A DNA stretch of 64,000 nucleotides from Phocaeicola coprocola DSM 17136 (GTDB lineage Bacteria > Bacteroidota > Bacteroidia > Bacteroidales > Bacteroidaceae). Position numbers and translations under genes: made by a program. The stretch is from contig NZ_DS981470.1 of the NCBI RefSeq assembly GCF_000154845.1, positions 1 to 64,000 of the forward strand. Direction: 5' to 3'. Below, in pieces: positions 1-6,621 of this stretch. Position 1 is the stretch's first letter, and the number at the start of each line of letters is the position of its first letter. The notes below the pieces were generated by a model. It was not told where the DNA came from. It saw only the letters and a program-made list of their open reading frames with translations, and did no database searches.

Positions 1-26
1 ATATCAGGGCGGTTGTTGTCGCTCAT
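1..26 (-). CDS. possible 5' end of a gene leaving the window
   Basis: An ATG at 26-24 on the minus strand opens a frame reading MSDNNRPD before the window ends. The bases around it (about 1-130) are visibly less AT-rich than the intergenic DNA at 2050-3650. Eight codons cannot support any functional call, so this is only a possible start. Confidence 0.2.
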
Positions 27-192
27 CGTAAACGGTTGTAAACCCTTGTCAACTGTCCGCACGATGTGGCAAAAAACAAGCTCCGCAAATTCTCCACGTC
101 AGAAATACGTCTCAAAAATATGTGGAAATTTGGGAAGCATCAAAAAGCAGCCGAAAAGTGTTAATTTTTAGAATATTCTGATAGATAAAGAC

Positions 193-1119
193 TTACGCTT
201 GAATATTTCTGGTTATTTTTGGTTGTTTTGAGATTCTCTCCACATAAGGATAAGGAATATATCTTCTCACTTTAGAAGTATTATTTTTGAAAAAGTTAGA
301 ATAAGTATTTTCTCCGACTTTTCCTAGCCCTATTCCAAAACCTAAATCAATCAAGAACTCATGAGTAGAAATTCCACCATCAAAAACAGTTTTTGTATTT
401 CCTCTTAGATTCACATTAAAACTTGAACCAAATACAGCATTACATAAAAATGGTAATTTCATTGAACTAGCTAATGTGCTTACTAAATTAACATCATTCA
501 AAGACTCATACATTGAATTAATAAAAGTTTTATTCTCTTCTGTGTATTTATATATTGTATTGCCTCCCCATTGTAGAGTAAAATCTGTTCCACCCATTAA
601 TAACATCGTATCAAAACTCAAGCCTTTTGGATAAAGCATTCTGCCTGTAATATTACTAAGTGTTCTTAAGTGTGTGGCAGAACGCATTATTGTATTTTGA
701 ACAGCCATTCCACCTCTCAACGAAGCTGCTTCTATGGAAGAAGCAATTCTACCTGCATATGTACTTCCTTTCAATAAAGCTCCACGTCCAAGCAATGCAG
801 CCTGACGTCCAAATGAAGTTGCAGCGGCAAGTGATACACCAGCCGTGGATATTGCAGAGATAACGCCTGCTGCCGTCAAAGCAGCCTGAACAAACTGCTG
901 TCCTGCTTCTTCCCTTGCCGCATTGAAAGCCAGATTGAAATAAAACTGTTTTTCCTCTAATGAAGTGGCATTTTTCATGCATTTTCTAAATAATGCAGGA
1001 TTCCGGTGAAGTGCCATTCCCAATTGCCTGCGCATCCATCCCGGCATTTTGCCTTTCACTACCACTTCCGGCAGCTGGAAATGGTATTCATTCTTGTCAT
1101 TTGTATTCTTATGTTCCAT
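193..1119 (-). CDS. putative T6SS effector or cargo protein behind tandem TssD
   Basis: This protein of about 308 residues has no firmly recognised function. The N-terminus carries a LPEVVVKGK segment followed by a basic stretch (WMRRQLGMALHRNP). A long Ala/Gly-rich hydrophobic region follows at about residues 70-125, and then a Gly/Phe/Asn-rich half. My recollection, not checked, is that such halves precede C-terminal toxin domains in Bacteroidetes polymorphic toxins. Only about 25 residues follow that region here, so a separate toxin domain may be missing. The chosen ATG (1119) sits one base after the TssD stop codon. An alternative ATG at 1143 would overlap TssD by 23 bases. The tight coupling to TssD suggests cargo or an adaptor for the tube. 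No signal peptide is visible, which fits T6SS delivery. The product name is inference. Confidence 0.5.
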   Translation of the reverse strand: MEHKNTNDKNEYHFQLPEVVVKGKMPGWMRRQLGMALHRNPALFRKCMKNATSLEEKQFYFNLAFNAAREEAGQQFVQAALTAAGVISAISTAGVSLAAATSFGRQAALLGRGALLKGSTYAGRIASSIEAASLRGGMAVQNTIMRSATHLRTLSNITGRMLYPKGLSFDTMLLMGGTDFTLQWGGNTIYKYTEENKTFINSMYESLNDVNLVSTLASSMKLPFLCNAVFGSSFNVNLRGNTKTVFDGGISTHEFLIDLGFGIGLGKVGENTYSNFFKNNTSKVRRYIPYPYVERISKQPKITRNIQA

Positions 1120-1120
1120 A

Positions 1121-2047
1121 TCAGTCTTCAGCCCATTTACCATTGTTAAAATCTATATTCCCGAACTTCAGGGACTCCGGTGTGATAATCATTTCCAAAA
1201 GGATTCCATCGGTTGCGGCTGATACGGACTTTTTGTAGCTTATGCAATATGCGTTCTCAAAACGGATGGAAAGGACAGCACTGGACATCCCGTCAGGATT
1301 CCTGAATACTATATAGCCGGAATGTTTCTGCTTGTGCTTATACATTGCCCAATGGTTAAGCAGATAATTTGATGGATGATTCAGCGATATTGAAAACAAG
1401 CCTCCTTTTTCTTCCCAGGCGGGTTCTCCTTTATGATCTACACGTTGCATAAATTCTATGGAGAAAGAATCCAAACTATACGGCTTCTGTGCACTGTCCT
1501 CGTCAATCTCCATAAATGCCTTGATACATGGATCGACGACAATAGGAATTGCTTTGCTTGCATTAAATGTTGAGACGAATATAGATGCTGTCCGTTGTGG
1601 TTTGTCCCGGCTTTCCTGCCATTCATAATACAGCGTGTCTGAACCTAATGTGACATCTTCACCCTGCAATGTGAGTATGGTTGTGACAAGACCTTGTTCA
1701 CCGAGCCCTTCATAAGAAAACTTCATTGAAATACATGCCGCATTGAGCAATTGCAATGTCTCTTCTGGTATACTTTCTTCCGACAAGTTCAATACTTCGA
1801 GTTGCACATTTAACCTTTCTTTACTCTTAAGAATCCATTTATGAAGATATTGGGGAGGAAATCCTCTGAATGCAACGGTAGCCATGCCACCAACGATAGG
1901 AGTGGAAGGTTTGCCGTTATCGCTGATGCCTCTGTCAAAAGAGTACTCCATGCTTTCTACTTCAAAGACATCCGTGAAGATAGCAGTACCGTCAGAATTT
2001 GTATTAAAAATGCTGCCAGTTCTCATTATTGTTTTGTATGCCGCCAT
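1121..2047 (-). CDS. tssD: type VI secretion tube protein, tandem TssD (Hcp) fusion
   Basis: TssD/Hcp forms the stacked rings of the T6SS tube and can carry effectors in its lumen. A single Bacteroidetes TssD is about 130 residues, whereas this product is about 308. It contains two copies of the family signature: residues about 1-140 with YSFDRGISDNGKPS followed by VGGMATVAF, and residues about 165-308 with FSIEFMQRVDHKGEP followed by KGGLFSISL. It is therefore a head-to-tail fusion of two TssD domains. The ATG at 2047 was preferred over 2167 because the extra 40 residues are low-complexity, hydrophobic and lie in AT-rich DNA. No sheath, baseplate or membrane-complex gene is visible, so within the window it is an orphan that would rely on a system encoded elsewhere. 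The downstream gene starts one base after its stop. Confidence 0.75.
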   Translation of the reverse strand: MAAYKTIMRTGSIFNTNSDGTAIFTDVFEVESMEYSFDRGISDNGKPSTPIVGGMATVAFRGFPPQYLHKWILKSKERLNVQLEVLNLSEESIPEETLQLLNAACISMKFSYEGLGEQGLVTTILTLQGEDVTLGSDTLYYEWQESRDKPQRTASIFVSTFNASKAIPIVVDPCIKAFMEIDEDSAQKPYSLDSFSIEFMQRVDHKGEPAWEEKGGLFSISLNHPSNYLLNHWAMYKHKQKHSGYIVFRNPDGMSSAVLSIRFENAYCISYKKSVSAATDGILLEMIITPESLKFGNIDFNNGKWAED

Positions 2048-2197
2048 AATAATATATTTAAAGTTCCAAAATGCAAGTACGGAAAAAATAGGGATATTCC
2101 AAAATTTATTGTCATAAAGATGAATATTTAACAGATAATTAAATAGGTAAGTTGTGTTTCTAAACATATCATAGATAAAAAATTAAGCGAACAATAG

Positions 2198-2226
2198 TTG
2201 TCTTTTTTTTCATTTTCATATCTTTG
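2198..2226 (+). promoter_or_regulatory. Bacteroidetes-type promoter for the small divergent ORFs
   Basis: TATCTTTG at 2219-2226 matches the -7 box TAnnTTTG, with TTG at 2198-2200 spaced by 18 bases. The expected start site is about 2233, some 30 bases before the ORF at 2266. It diverges from tssD. Confidence 0.5.
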
Positions 2227-2265
2227 GTAAAAAGAAGACCATATTTGGATTCTTCCTGTGCTTAT

Positions 2266-2382
2266 ATGATAGAAAAAATGTTGCCAGAACACTATATTGA
2301 AGTAAAAAATACAGATGCATTAAATCATGCTTATACAAAAGGAGGAACAGTATGGAATTTGGTGCCGTTCTTAAAGAATTAA
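2266..2382 (+). CDS. small ORF, 38 residues, unknown function
   Basis: This ORF encodes 38 residues starting MIEKMLPEHYIEVKN and ending NLVPFLKN. It lies about 33 bases downstream of a good promoter and 13 bases before the next ORF, so the two would be cotranscribed. The frame stays open upstream to about 2179 without an earlier ATG. It could therefore be the tail of a decayed longer gene as easily as a real small protein. I recognise no family. Confidence 0.35.
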   Translation: MIEKMLPEHYIEVKNTDALNHAYTKGGTVWNLVPFLKN

Positions 2383-2395
2383 CATACAAAAGCGT

Positions 2396-2773
2396 ATGTC
2401 TTTTTTTATTTTCTCATATTCATTCTTCGCTGTTGCTTGCGTGGCACAACATGAAGAGGATAAAGCTATTGCTGTCAGTGAGATGTGTATTTTTAAGAAG
2501 GTGTTGTATAATATACCTATAGATTCAATAGATAGGCAGATTTATAAAGCAAGTTTTTTTAATAGACACAGGGGAAAATACTCGTATTGTCTTACAATAT
2601 ACGCATCAAATGGTACTATTAGCAAGGAAGGTTTAAAAAACAAACTAGATAGTATTGTGAAAACTATAACATTATTGATGAAAAGAGAGGATATTATACT
2701 ATATGATTTTCAGATATACTATTATTCTGAAAATATGAATACAAGCTTTCATTATGAAATAGGTGAAAACTGA
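2396..2773 (+). CDS. small exported protein of unknown function, immunity candidate
   Basis: This 125-residue protein starts with a hydrophobic segment (SFFIFSYSFFAVACVAQ) that looks like a signal peptide or lipoprotein signal. The rest is a mixed charged and aromatic domain rich in Lys, Ile and Tyr. Base composition is very AT-rich, like the rest of the island and unlike the core genes to the right. It sits next to the TssD and effector-like genes but on the other strand. An exported small protein beside a T6SS effector suggests an immunity protein, but this rests on context only. I recognise no family. Confidence 0.5.
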   Translation: MSFFIFSYSFFAVACVAQHEEDKAIAVSEMCIFKKVLYNIPIDSIDRQIYKASFFNRHRGKYSYCLTIYASNGTISKEGLKNKLDSIVKTITLLMKREDIILYDFQIYYYSENMNTSFHYEIGEN

Positions 2774-2900
2774 AAAAATCAATTAGTTCAATAAGCAAAC
2801 TATATCAATAACCGATACAGTAAAAAATAAAATCGGCATATGGAAATTATACCTATGGATACTTGAATCTCATTGAAAATAAACTAAAATTCCCTTTTAT

Positions 2901-3036
2901 GGATTTCCGACTTCGGAGGAAAATCCCCCGACCGTGAGAGAGGGCAAGTTGGTTTTTGTCTGGCAGAATACTTTCTGTCGGACAAAAACACAACTTGCTC
3001 TGTTCGTTTGAACAGAAAATCCACTTAAAGTGGATT
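2901..3036. repeat. cluster of inverted repeats with a 24-bp imperfect stem
   Basis: Four hairpins follow one another. The first (2901-2926) has 8 paired bases with one bulge. The second (2944-2998) pairs GCAAGTTG and GTTTTTGTC with GACAAAAAC and CAACTTGC, continues through seven more pairs including two G-U, and closes on a 6-base loop with one bulged A. The third (3001-3014) is TGTTC/GAACA. The fourth (3018-3036) is AATCCACTT/AAGTGGATT around a single A. No T-run follows the big stem, so it is not a standard terminator. Confidence 0.6.
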
Positions 3037-3044
3037 GTGGCTCC

Positions 3045-3167
3045 ATGCCCATTTATAGCTATAAAATAGAGTCATATTTACCTGATGAAAAATGTAAATA
3101 TCAGTTTGTTTGTGGCAAACCTGTATGCAGAGTTGAATATCGTATGAATGGAGTGCCTGATATTTAG
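3045..3167 (+). CDS. doubtful 40-residue ORF
   Basis: This ORF reads MPIYSYKIESYLPDEK and ends RMNGVPDI, starting 8 bases after the last hairpin of the cluster. Its amino-acid content is protein-like and includes two cysteines, but no promoter is visible and I recognise no family. It may be a gene remnant. Confidence 0.2.
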   Translation: MPIYSYKIESYLPDEKCKYQFVCGKPVCRVEYRMNGVPDI

Positions 3168-3369
3168 TTATTTGCCGAAATTTAAATATTCAATATTGAA
3201 AGTCTTATGCTGTATTGTACTATGGTATCCTGATTTACAGATATTACCTATCAATCTGTATCATATAATAGTATGTAGATTTTATAGTAAGGTTGTATGC
3301 GCTGCTTAATAAATACCGTAATATATTGATAATCAGTGTGTATATAAAATAAATTCTGTTGTAATATTG

Positions 3370-3516
3370 CAATAGTGTAATACCCTGACAACGTAATAAC
3401 ATAACATTGCAATAACATAATAACACAACAACATAATGCCCTAATAACATAATATTGCAATAACACAATAACATAACAACATAATACCCTAATAACATAA
3501 TAATGCAATAACATAG
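3370..3516. repeat. 48-bp tandem repeat (minisatellite)
   Basis: Two full 48-base units (3410-3457 and 3458-3505) start CAATAACA and contain the anchor CCCTAATAACATAATA. A degenerate shorter copy precedes them (3370-3409, with CCCTGACAACGTAATAAC) and the first 11 bases of another copy follow (3506-3516). The units are built from CAATAACA/ATAACATAA submotifs. There is no spacer between units. Confidence 0.7.
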
Positions 3517-3536
3517 CACCTCTATATTATAATAGT

Positions 3537-3573
3537 GTCAGGACATAGTATTATGTCAATATAATGTCCTGAC
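3537..3573. repeat. inverted repeat, 10-bp arms
   Basis: GTCAGGACAT at 3537-3546 is exactly complementary to ATGTCCTGAC at 3564-3573, with a 17-base AT-rich spacer. It lies about 90 bases beyond the recombinase stop codon. It lacks a clear T-run, so it could be a protein-binding site or a weak terminator. Confidence 0.5.
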
Positions 3574-3660
3574 AACTTTAATAGTATGATGTAAAAACAC
3601 TAAACCGTAGAACAGAATCAAATATGCACTAATAAATTTTGCCATGGGCAAGTTTACCAT

Positions 3661-4902
3661 CTACAATCCCATCTTGCTCCTTACTATATTCATGTTGTCC
3701 TTCAGGTTCCTGTCCATGACTCTTGCATAATGTTGTGTCATTCTTGTGGAAGCATGTCCGAGCATGGCAGAGACCTCCTGTAATGGAACGTTGTTGGCCA
3801 GCGTGACGGTCGTAGCAAATGTATGTCGGGCTGCATGTGTGGTCAGATTCTTTTTGATGCCGCAGAAGTCCGCAATCTCCTTCAGGTAGCTGTTTGCCTT
3901 CTGATTGCAGACAACAGGAAGGCAAGTCCCTTGTTTAAGACATATCGGATGTGATTCGTATTTCTTAAGTATTGCCAATGGAACAGGAAGAAGCGGAACA
4001 TTTGCTATGGAACTTGACTTTCTTCTTCTCTCCAGCTTTACACGTCCTTTTCTTATCCACCAGTCACCGTTATTGTCCTGCTCCAGATGTTCCGGTCTTA
4101 ATGTGGATACATCAGCGAACGCCAGACCGGTGAAGCACGCAAACAAAAAGATGTCCTTGACAAGCTCCAGCCTCGGAATATCAAATTCCCTGTTCATTAT
4201 AGCCTGAAGCTCGTTATTTGTCAGGAATACCGGATCTGTCTCGTCCTGTTCCATCTTATATCCGTAAAACGGGTCTTTCCGCATCCATTCTTTGGCTATT
4301 GCCATATTGGTGATTTTCTTCAGGCATTTCATGTAGCGGACTATTGTGTTGCGGCACAGTCCGGCTTCTGTCTTCAGGAAAACATCAAAAGCCTTGATGA
4401 AATCAGGGGAAAGTTCATGGAATGTAATATCATCCTTCTCATAAAAACATGGCACAAACGTTTCAAGTTTTCTGAGCACATTCTTATAACGGTTGATGGT
4501 GACGGGAGAATAGTCTATGTCAACAACTTTCTCCATAGAAGAAATTTCTTCTTTGACTGTTCCAAGCAACGTCCGGACAGTCTCATCCTTTCTGAACACA
4601 CGCTTTAATATCGTCTTTGGAGTTATCAGTGCCGATTCAAAGTTCAGTTCCTTGTGCTTTTCGTATGCGCGTGTAGTGAGGGCGGAAATATAGTTGTTCA
4701 GTTCGATGGAAGCCCTGTCTTTTCCTTTGCTGCATCCCTTGGCCGGATTCCAGTTCTTTAATGGAACGCTTCTCTGTATTCTTATTTCTTCATATTGCCC
4801 GTTGATGGTAATCCTCATTAGGATTGGAGCCTCGCCATTTTTCAGCAGTTTTGTTTTCAGAACGAAAAATAGAATGTTCATTGTTCCTTGTTTCATGATC
4901 AT
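3661..4902 (-). CDS. tyrosine-type site-specific recombinase (island integrase)
   Basis: Tyrosine recombinases cut and rejoin att sites to integrate or excise mobile DNA. The numbering below is for the longest frame (420 residues, start 4923). The N-terminal arm-binding domain (about 10-100) begins like many Bacteroides integrases (MKQGTMNILFFVLK). A SAM-like core-binding domain covers about 125-225 and the catalytic domain about 235-415. Visible catalytic residues are H363 and R366 (HAARHTF), H390 and the nucleophile Y399 (QHYARV). The usual first Arg in GLRxxE is replaced by Ala (TGLAFADV), as seen in the IntDOT-like group, where this Arg is also absent. The ATG at 4902 was chosen because it overlaps the stop of the upstream small ORF (ATGA); 4923 and 4896 are alternatives. 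Its place beside the tRNA-Phe 3' end marks the island boundary. Confidence 0.9.
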   Translation of the reverse strand: MIMKQGTMNILFFVLKTKLLKNGEAPILMRITINGQYEEIRIQRSVPLKNWNPAKGCSKGKDRASIELNNYISALTTRAYEKHKELNFESALITPKTILKRVFRKDETVRTLLGTVKEEISSMEKVVDIDYSPVTINRYKNVLRKLETFVPCFYEKDDITFHELSPDFIKAFDVFLKTEAGLCRNTIVRYMKCLKKITNMAIAKEWMRKDPFYGYKMEQDETDPVFLTNNELQAIMNREFDIPRLELVKDIFLFACFTGLAFADVSTLRPEHLEQDNNGDWWIRKGRVKLERRRKSSSIANVPLLPVPLAILKKYESHPICLKQGTCLPVVCNQKANSYLKEIADFCGIKKNLTTHAARHTFATTVTLANNVPLQEVSAMLGHASTRMTQHYARVMDRNLKDNMNIVRSKMGL

Positions 4903-5108
4903 TTTCTTTTTGAAGTTGCACATTCGGTTATTTCGTCAATCCTGAATTGAGGGGATGGCTGGAGAGAAATGTTAAATTCGGTGGCTTTTATTATTGCCGG
5001 CTCTAAAAAACCACCGTTTTTTGTTTCTCTTACTATTATCCGCCTGTAGGTACAATCATTATCATCGGATAAGAAAGCCTTTAGCAGACGTTGTATTTCA
5101 TCCGTCAT
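4899..5108 (-). CDS. small ORF translationally coupled to the integrase
   Basis: This 69-residue ORF (MTDEIQRLLKAFLSDDNDC...) has a stop overlapping the integrase start as ATGA. A promoter-like TACATTTG lies 14 bases before its ATG. The N-terminus looks helical. The size and position would suit an excisionase-type or regulatory protein, but no helix-turn-helix is evident. Two copies of the CGGTGG box lie inside its coding sequence. The function is unknown. Confidence 0.45.
   Translation of the reverse strand: MTDEIQRLLKAFLSDDNDCTYRRIIVRETKNGGFLEPAIIKATEFNISLQPSPQFRIDEITECATSKRK
4976..5016. repeat. inverted pair of CGGTGG-T-rich boxes (pair A)
   Basis: ATTCGGTGGCTTTT at 4976-4989 faces AAAAAACCACCG at 5005-5016. 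The same two box variants recur as a second inverted pair at 5191-5230. They lie between the recombinase gene and the tRNA-Phe gene, where arm-type integrase or excisionase sites would be expected. Confidence 0.5.
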
Positions 5109-5121
5109 TCAGTAGGGTATG

Positions 5122-5129
5122 CAAATGTA
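5122..5129 (-). promoter_or_regulatory. -7 box upstream of the small ORF and integrase
   Basis: On the minus strand these bases read TACATTTG, a perfect TAnnTTTG. No TTTG is found at the usual 19-21-base distance. The implied leader is only a few bases long. Confidence 0.4.
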
Positions 5130-5190
5130 GAATTTCATCCCTGAAAATGATTCACGCAAATCGTTGAGAATAAGTGAAGTATGGTACATA

Positions 5191-5230
5191 TCGGTGGTTT
5201 TTTCATGGGACTCAAAAAAAGCCACCGAAT
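5191..5230. repeat. inverted pair of CGGTGG-T-rich boxes (pair B)
   Basis: TCGGTGGTTTTTT at 5191-5203 faces AAAAAAAGCCACCGA at 5214-5228, separated by 10 bases. The 14-base stretch AAAAGCCACCGAAT at 5217-5230 is the exact complement of the first box of pair A, about 230 bases away. As RNA it would also form a long hairpin with one bulge. Confidence 0.5.
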
Positions 5231-5284
5231 CAGCAATTTTTTATTGCACCGGATTGCACATTTTTGCGGACAGCACATAAAGAA

Positions 5285-5318
5285 AAAACCGCTGAAATAA
5301 CTGTATTTCAGCGGTTTT
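5285..5318 (-). terminator. intrinsic terminator after tRNA-Phe
   Basis: A perfect 15-bp stem (AAAACCGCTGAAATA with its complement) closes on a 4-base loop and runs into a T-rich stretch on the minus strand. It begins 23 bases past the tRNA 3' end. Confidence 0.8.
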
Positions 5319-5341
5319 CATGATTTTTCGTTTTGTAAAAG

Positions 5342-5414
5342 TGGTGCCACCAGGAATCGAACCGGGGACACAAGGATTTTCAGTCCTTTGCTCTACCAAC
5401 TGAGCTATGGCACC
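5342..5414 (-). tRNA. tRNA-Phe (GAA)
   Basis: The minus strand folds as a 73-base tRNA with acceptor stem GGTGCCA/TGGCACC and discriminator A. The D arm contains AGCTCAGTTGGTAGAGC. The anticodon stem AAGGA/TCCTT encloses loop CTGAAAA, giving anticodon GAA. The T arm is GGTTCGATTCC. The 3' CCA is not encoded. The 3' end faces the recombinase, which makes this the probable integration target. Confidence 0.95.
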
Positions 5415-5435
5415 AATCTTTCTCGTTTGCGGTTG

Positions 5436-5466
5436 CAAAGGTAAGCAAAGTTTTTGAAACTGCAAA
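5436..5466 (-). promoter_or_regulatory. promoter of tRNA-Phe
   Basis: On the minus strand, TTTG (5466-5463), 19 bases, then TACCTTTG (5443-5436) is a full match to the Bacteroidetes primary-sigma consensus, about 22 bases before the tRNA. Confidence 0.75.
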
Positions 5467-5518
5467 CTATTCTCGAAAAAAATATGAGAAAAAATTAAAA
5501 TAGGGCGGATTTTTATGA

Positions 5519-5554
5519 AAAATCCCACTATTACTCATAAAATAGTGGGATTTT
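5519..5554 (-). terminator. intrinsic terminator after thiL
   Basis: AAAATCCCACTAT pairs perfectly with ATAGTGGGATTTT around a 10-base loop, 20 bases past the thiL stop. It closes the sppA-lpxK-pnp-thiL unit. Confidence 0.75.
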
Positions 5555-5573
5555 AACTGTATGTGGGCTGTTA

Positions 5574-6614
5574 TTATTCACCTTTAAGTGGATTCCATCC
5601 TTGAGCCTTTAATTCAAGTTCGTTGCCGTCGCGAGTAATCAGGGCACAACCTAACTCCGATTTTGTGATATGTCCGATAACTTTTACTCCTTCTATTTGT
5701 GAGACTTTTTCGTGATCGGTCAGAGGTACAGTGAACAGCAGTTCATAGTCCTCACCTCCATTCAGGGCGCAAGTTGTCAGATTCATATTAAATTCTTCTG
5801 CCATGACTGCGGTCTGATAGTCGATAGGAATACGGTCTTCGTACACACGGCAGCCTGTCTGACTTTGCGAACAGATATGCATCAGTTCAGAAGAGAGGCC
5901 GTCGGATATATCCATCATTGCTGTTGGACGGATGCCTGCTTCAGCCAGTCGTTCGATGATGTCGCGGCGTGCTTCTGGCTTTAAGAAGCGTTCCAACAGA
6001 TATTCTTTGCCGGCAAAGTCAGGTTGGACGTCTTTTTCTCCCTGAAAAACAGCTTTCTCACGTTCCATCAGCTGAAGTCCCATATAAGCTGCTCCCAAAT
6101 CTCCGCTTACGCAAATCAAATCTGTATCTTTGGCTCCATTACGATAAACCACCTTATCTTTGTCAGCTTCACCGATACAGGTAATGGAGATTGCAAGACC
6201 TGTTACAGAAGAAGTAGTATCACCGCCTACGATATCTACGTGATGTAGCTGGCAAGCCAGTTTCAGTCCATCGTAAAAATCCTCCAGATCTTCTATGCAA
6301 AAACGCTTCGATACAGCCAGAGATACGGTAATCTGCTTAGGTGTACCGTTCATTGCATAGATATCCGAGAAATTTACCATTGCTGATTTATATCCCAAAT
6401 GCTTCAGGGGAGTATAGACCAGATCAAAATGAACACCTTCCATCAGCAAGTCGGTTGTAACCAGCACCTGCTTTCCTGCAAAGTCAAGTACGGCAGCATC
6501 GTCACCTATTCCATACTTGCTTTCTTCATTCTGTAGTTTGATATCTGTGGTGAGATGCTTTATCAGCCCGAACTCACCGAGAGTTGATATTTCAGTTCTA
6601 TTTCCTTCGTGCAT
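5574..6614 (-). CDS. thiL: thiamine-monophosphate kinase ThiL
   Basis: ThiL phosphorylates thiamine monophosphate to thiamine pyrophosphate with ATP, the last step of thiamine cofactor synthesis. The 346-residue product belongs to the PurM/ThiL superfamily. Visible family features are the N-terminal GEFGLIKHL, the metal-binding GIGDDAAVL, LVTTDLLMEGVHFDL, the DIVGGDTTSS segment, and the C-terminal MDISDGLSSEL and NGGEDYELLF. Length is normal for the family. It is the last gene of a minus-strand cluster and lies 7 bases after the purine nucleoside phosphorylase gene. Confidence 0.95.
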   Translation of the reverse strand: MHEGNRTEISTLGEFGLIKHLTTDIKLQNEESKYGIGDDAAVLDFAGKQVLVTTDLLMEGVHFDLVYTPLKHLGYKSAMVNFSDIYAMNGTPKQITVSLAVSKRFCIEDLEDFYDGLKLACQLHHVDIVGGDTTSSVTGLAISITCIGEADKDKVVYRNGAKDTDLICVSGDLGAAYMGLQLMEREKAVFQGEKDVQPDFAGKEYLLERFLKPEARRDIIERLAEAGIRPTAMMDISDGLSSELMHICSQSQTGCRVYEDRIPIDYQTAVMAEEFNMNLTTCALNGGEDYELLFTVPLTDHEKVSQIEGVKVIGHITKSELGCALITRDGNELELKAQGWNPLKGE

Positions 6615-6621
6615 AGTTTTT

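Larger units (their letters stand above)
2774..3660. other. AT-rich non-coding region of the island
   Basis: About 890 bases without a convincing gene. It holds three consecutive inverted repeats (2901-3036), a questionable 40-codon ORF (3045-3167), a minisatellite with a 48-base period (3370-3516) and a separate inverted repeat (3537-3573). It lies between the small divergent ORFs and the 3' end of the recombinase gene. Confidence 0.6.

Noticed and set aside
1841-2131. Plus-strand ORFs antisense to tssD
   Set aside because: They overlap the clear TssD coding region and have no promoter or family resemblance.
3370-3516. Repeat array resembling a CRISPR
   Set aside because: Units are directly adjacent without unique spacers, are AT-rich and degenerate, and no cas gene is near.
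1-5300. Second copy of the tRNA-Phe 3' end as a distal att site
   Set aside because: I looked for GGTGCCACC and GAATCGAACC-like stretches by eye and saw none in this part, so no att pair can be claimed.
5241-5528. 95-residue ORF across the tRNA gene
   Set aside because: It contains the translated tRNA (AIAQLVEQRTENPCVPGSIPGG), a classic false ORF.
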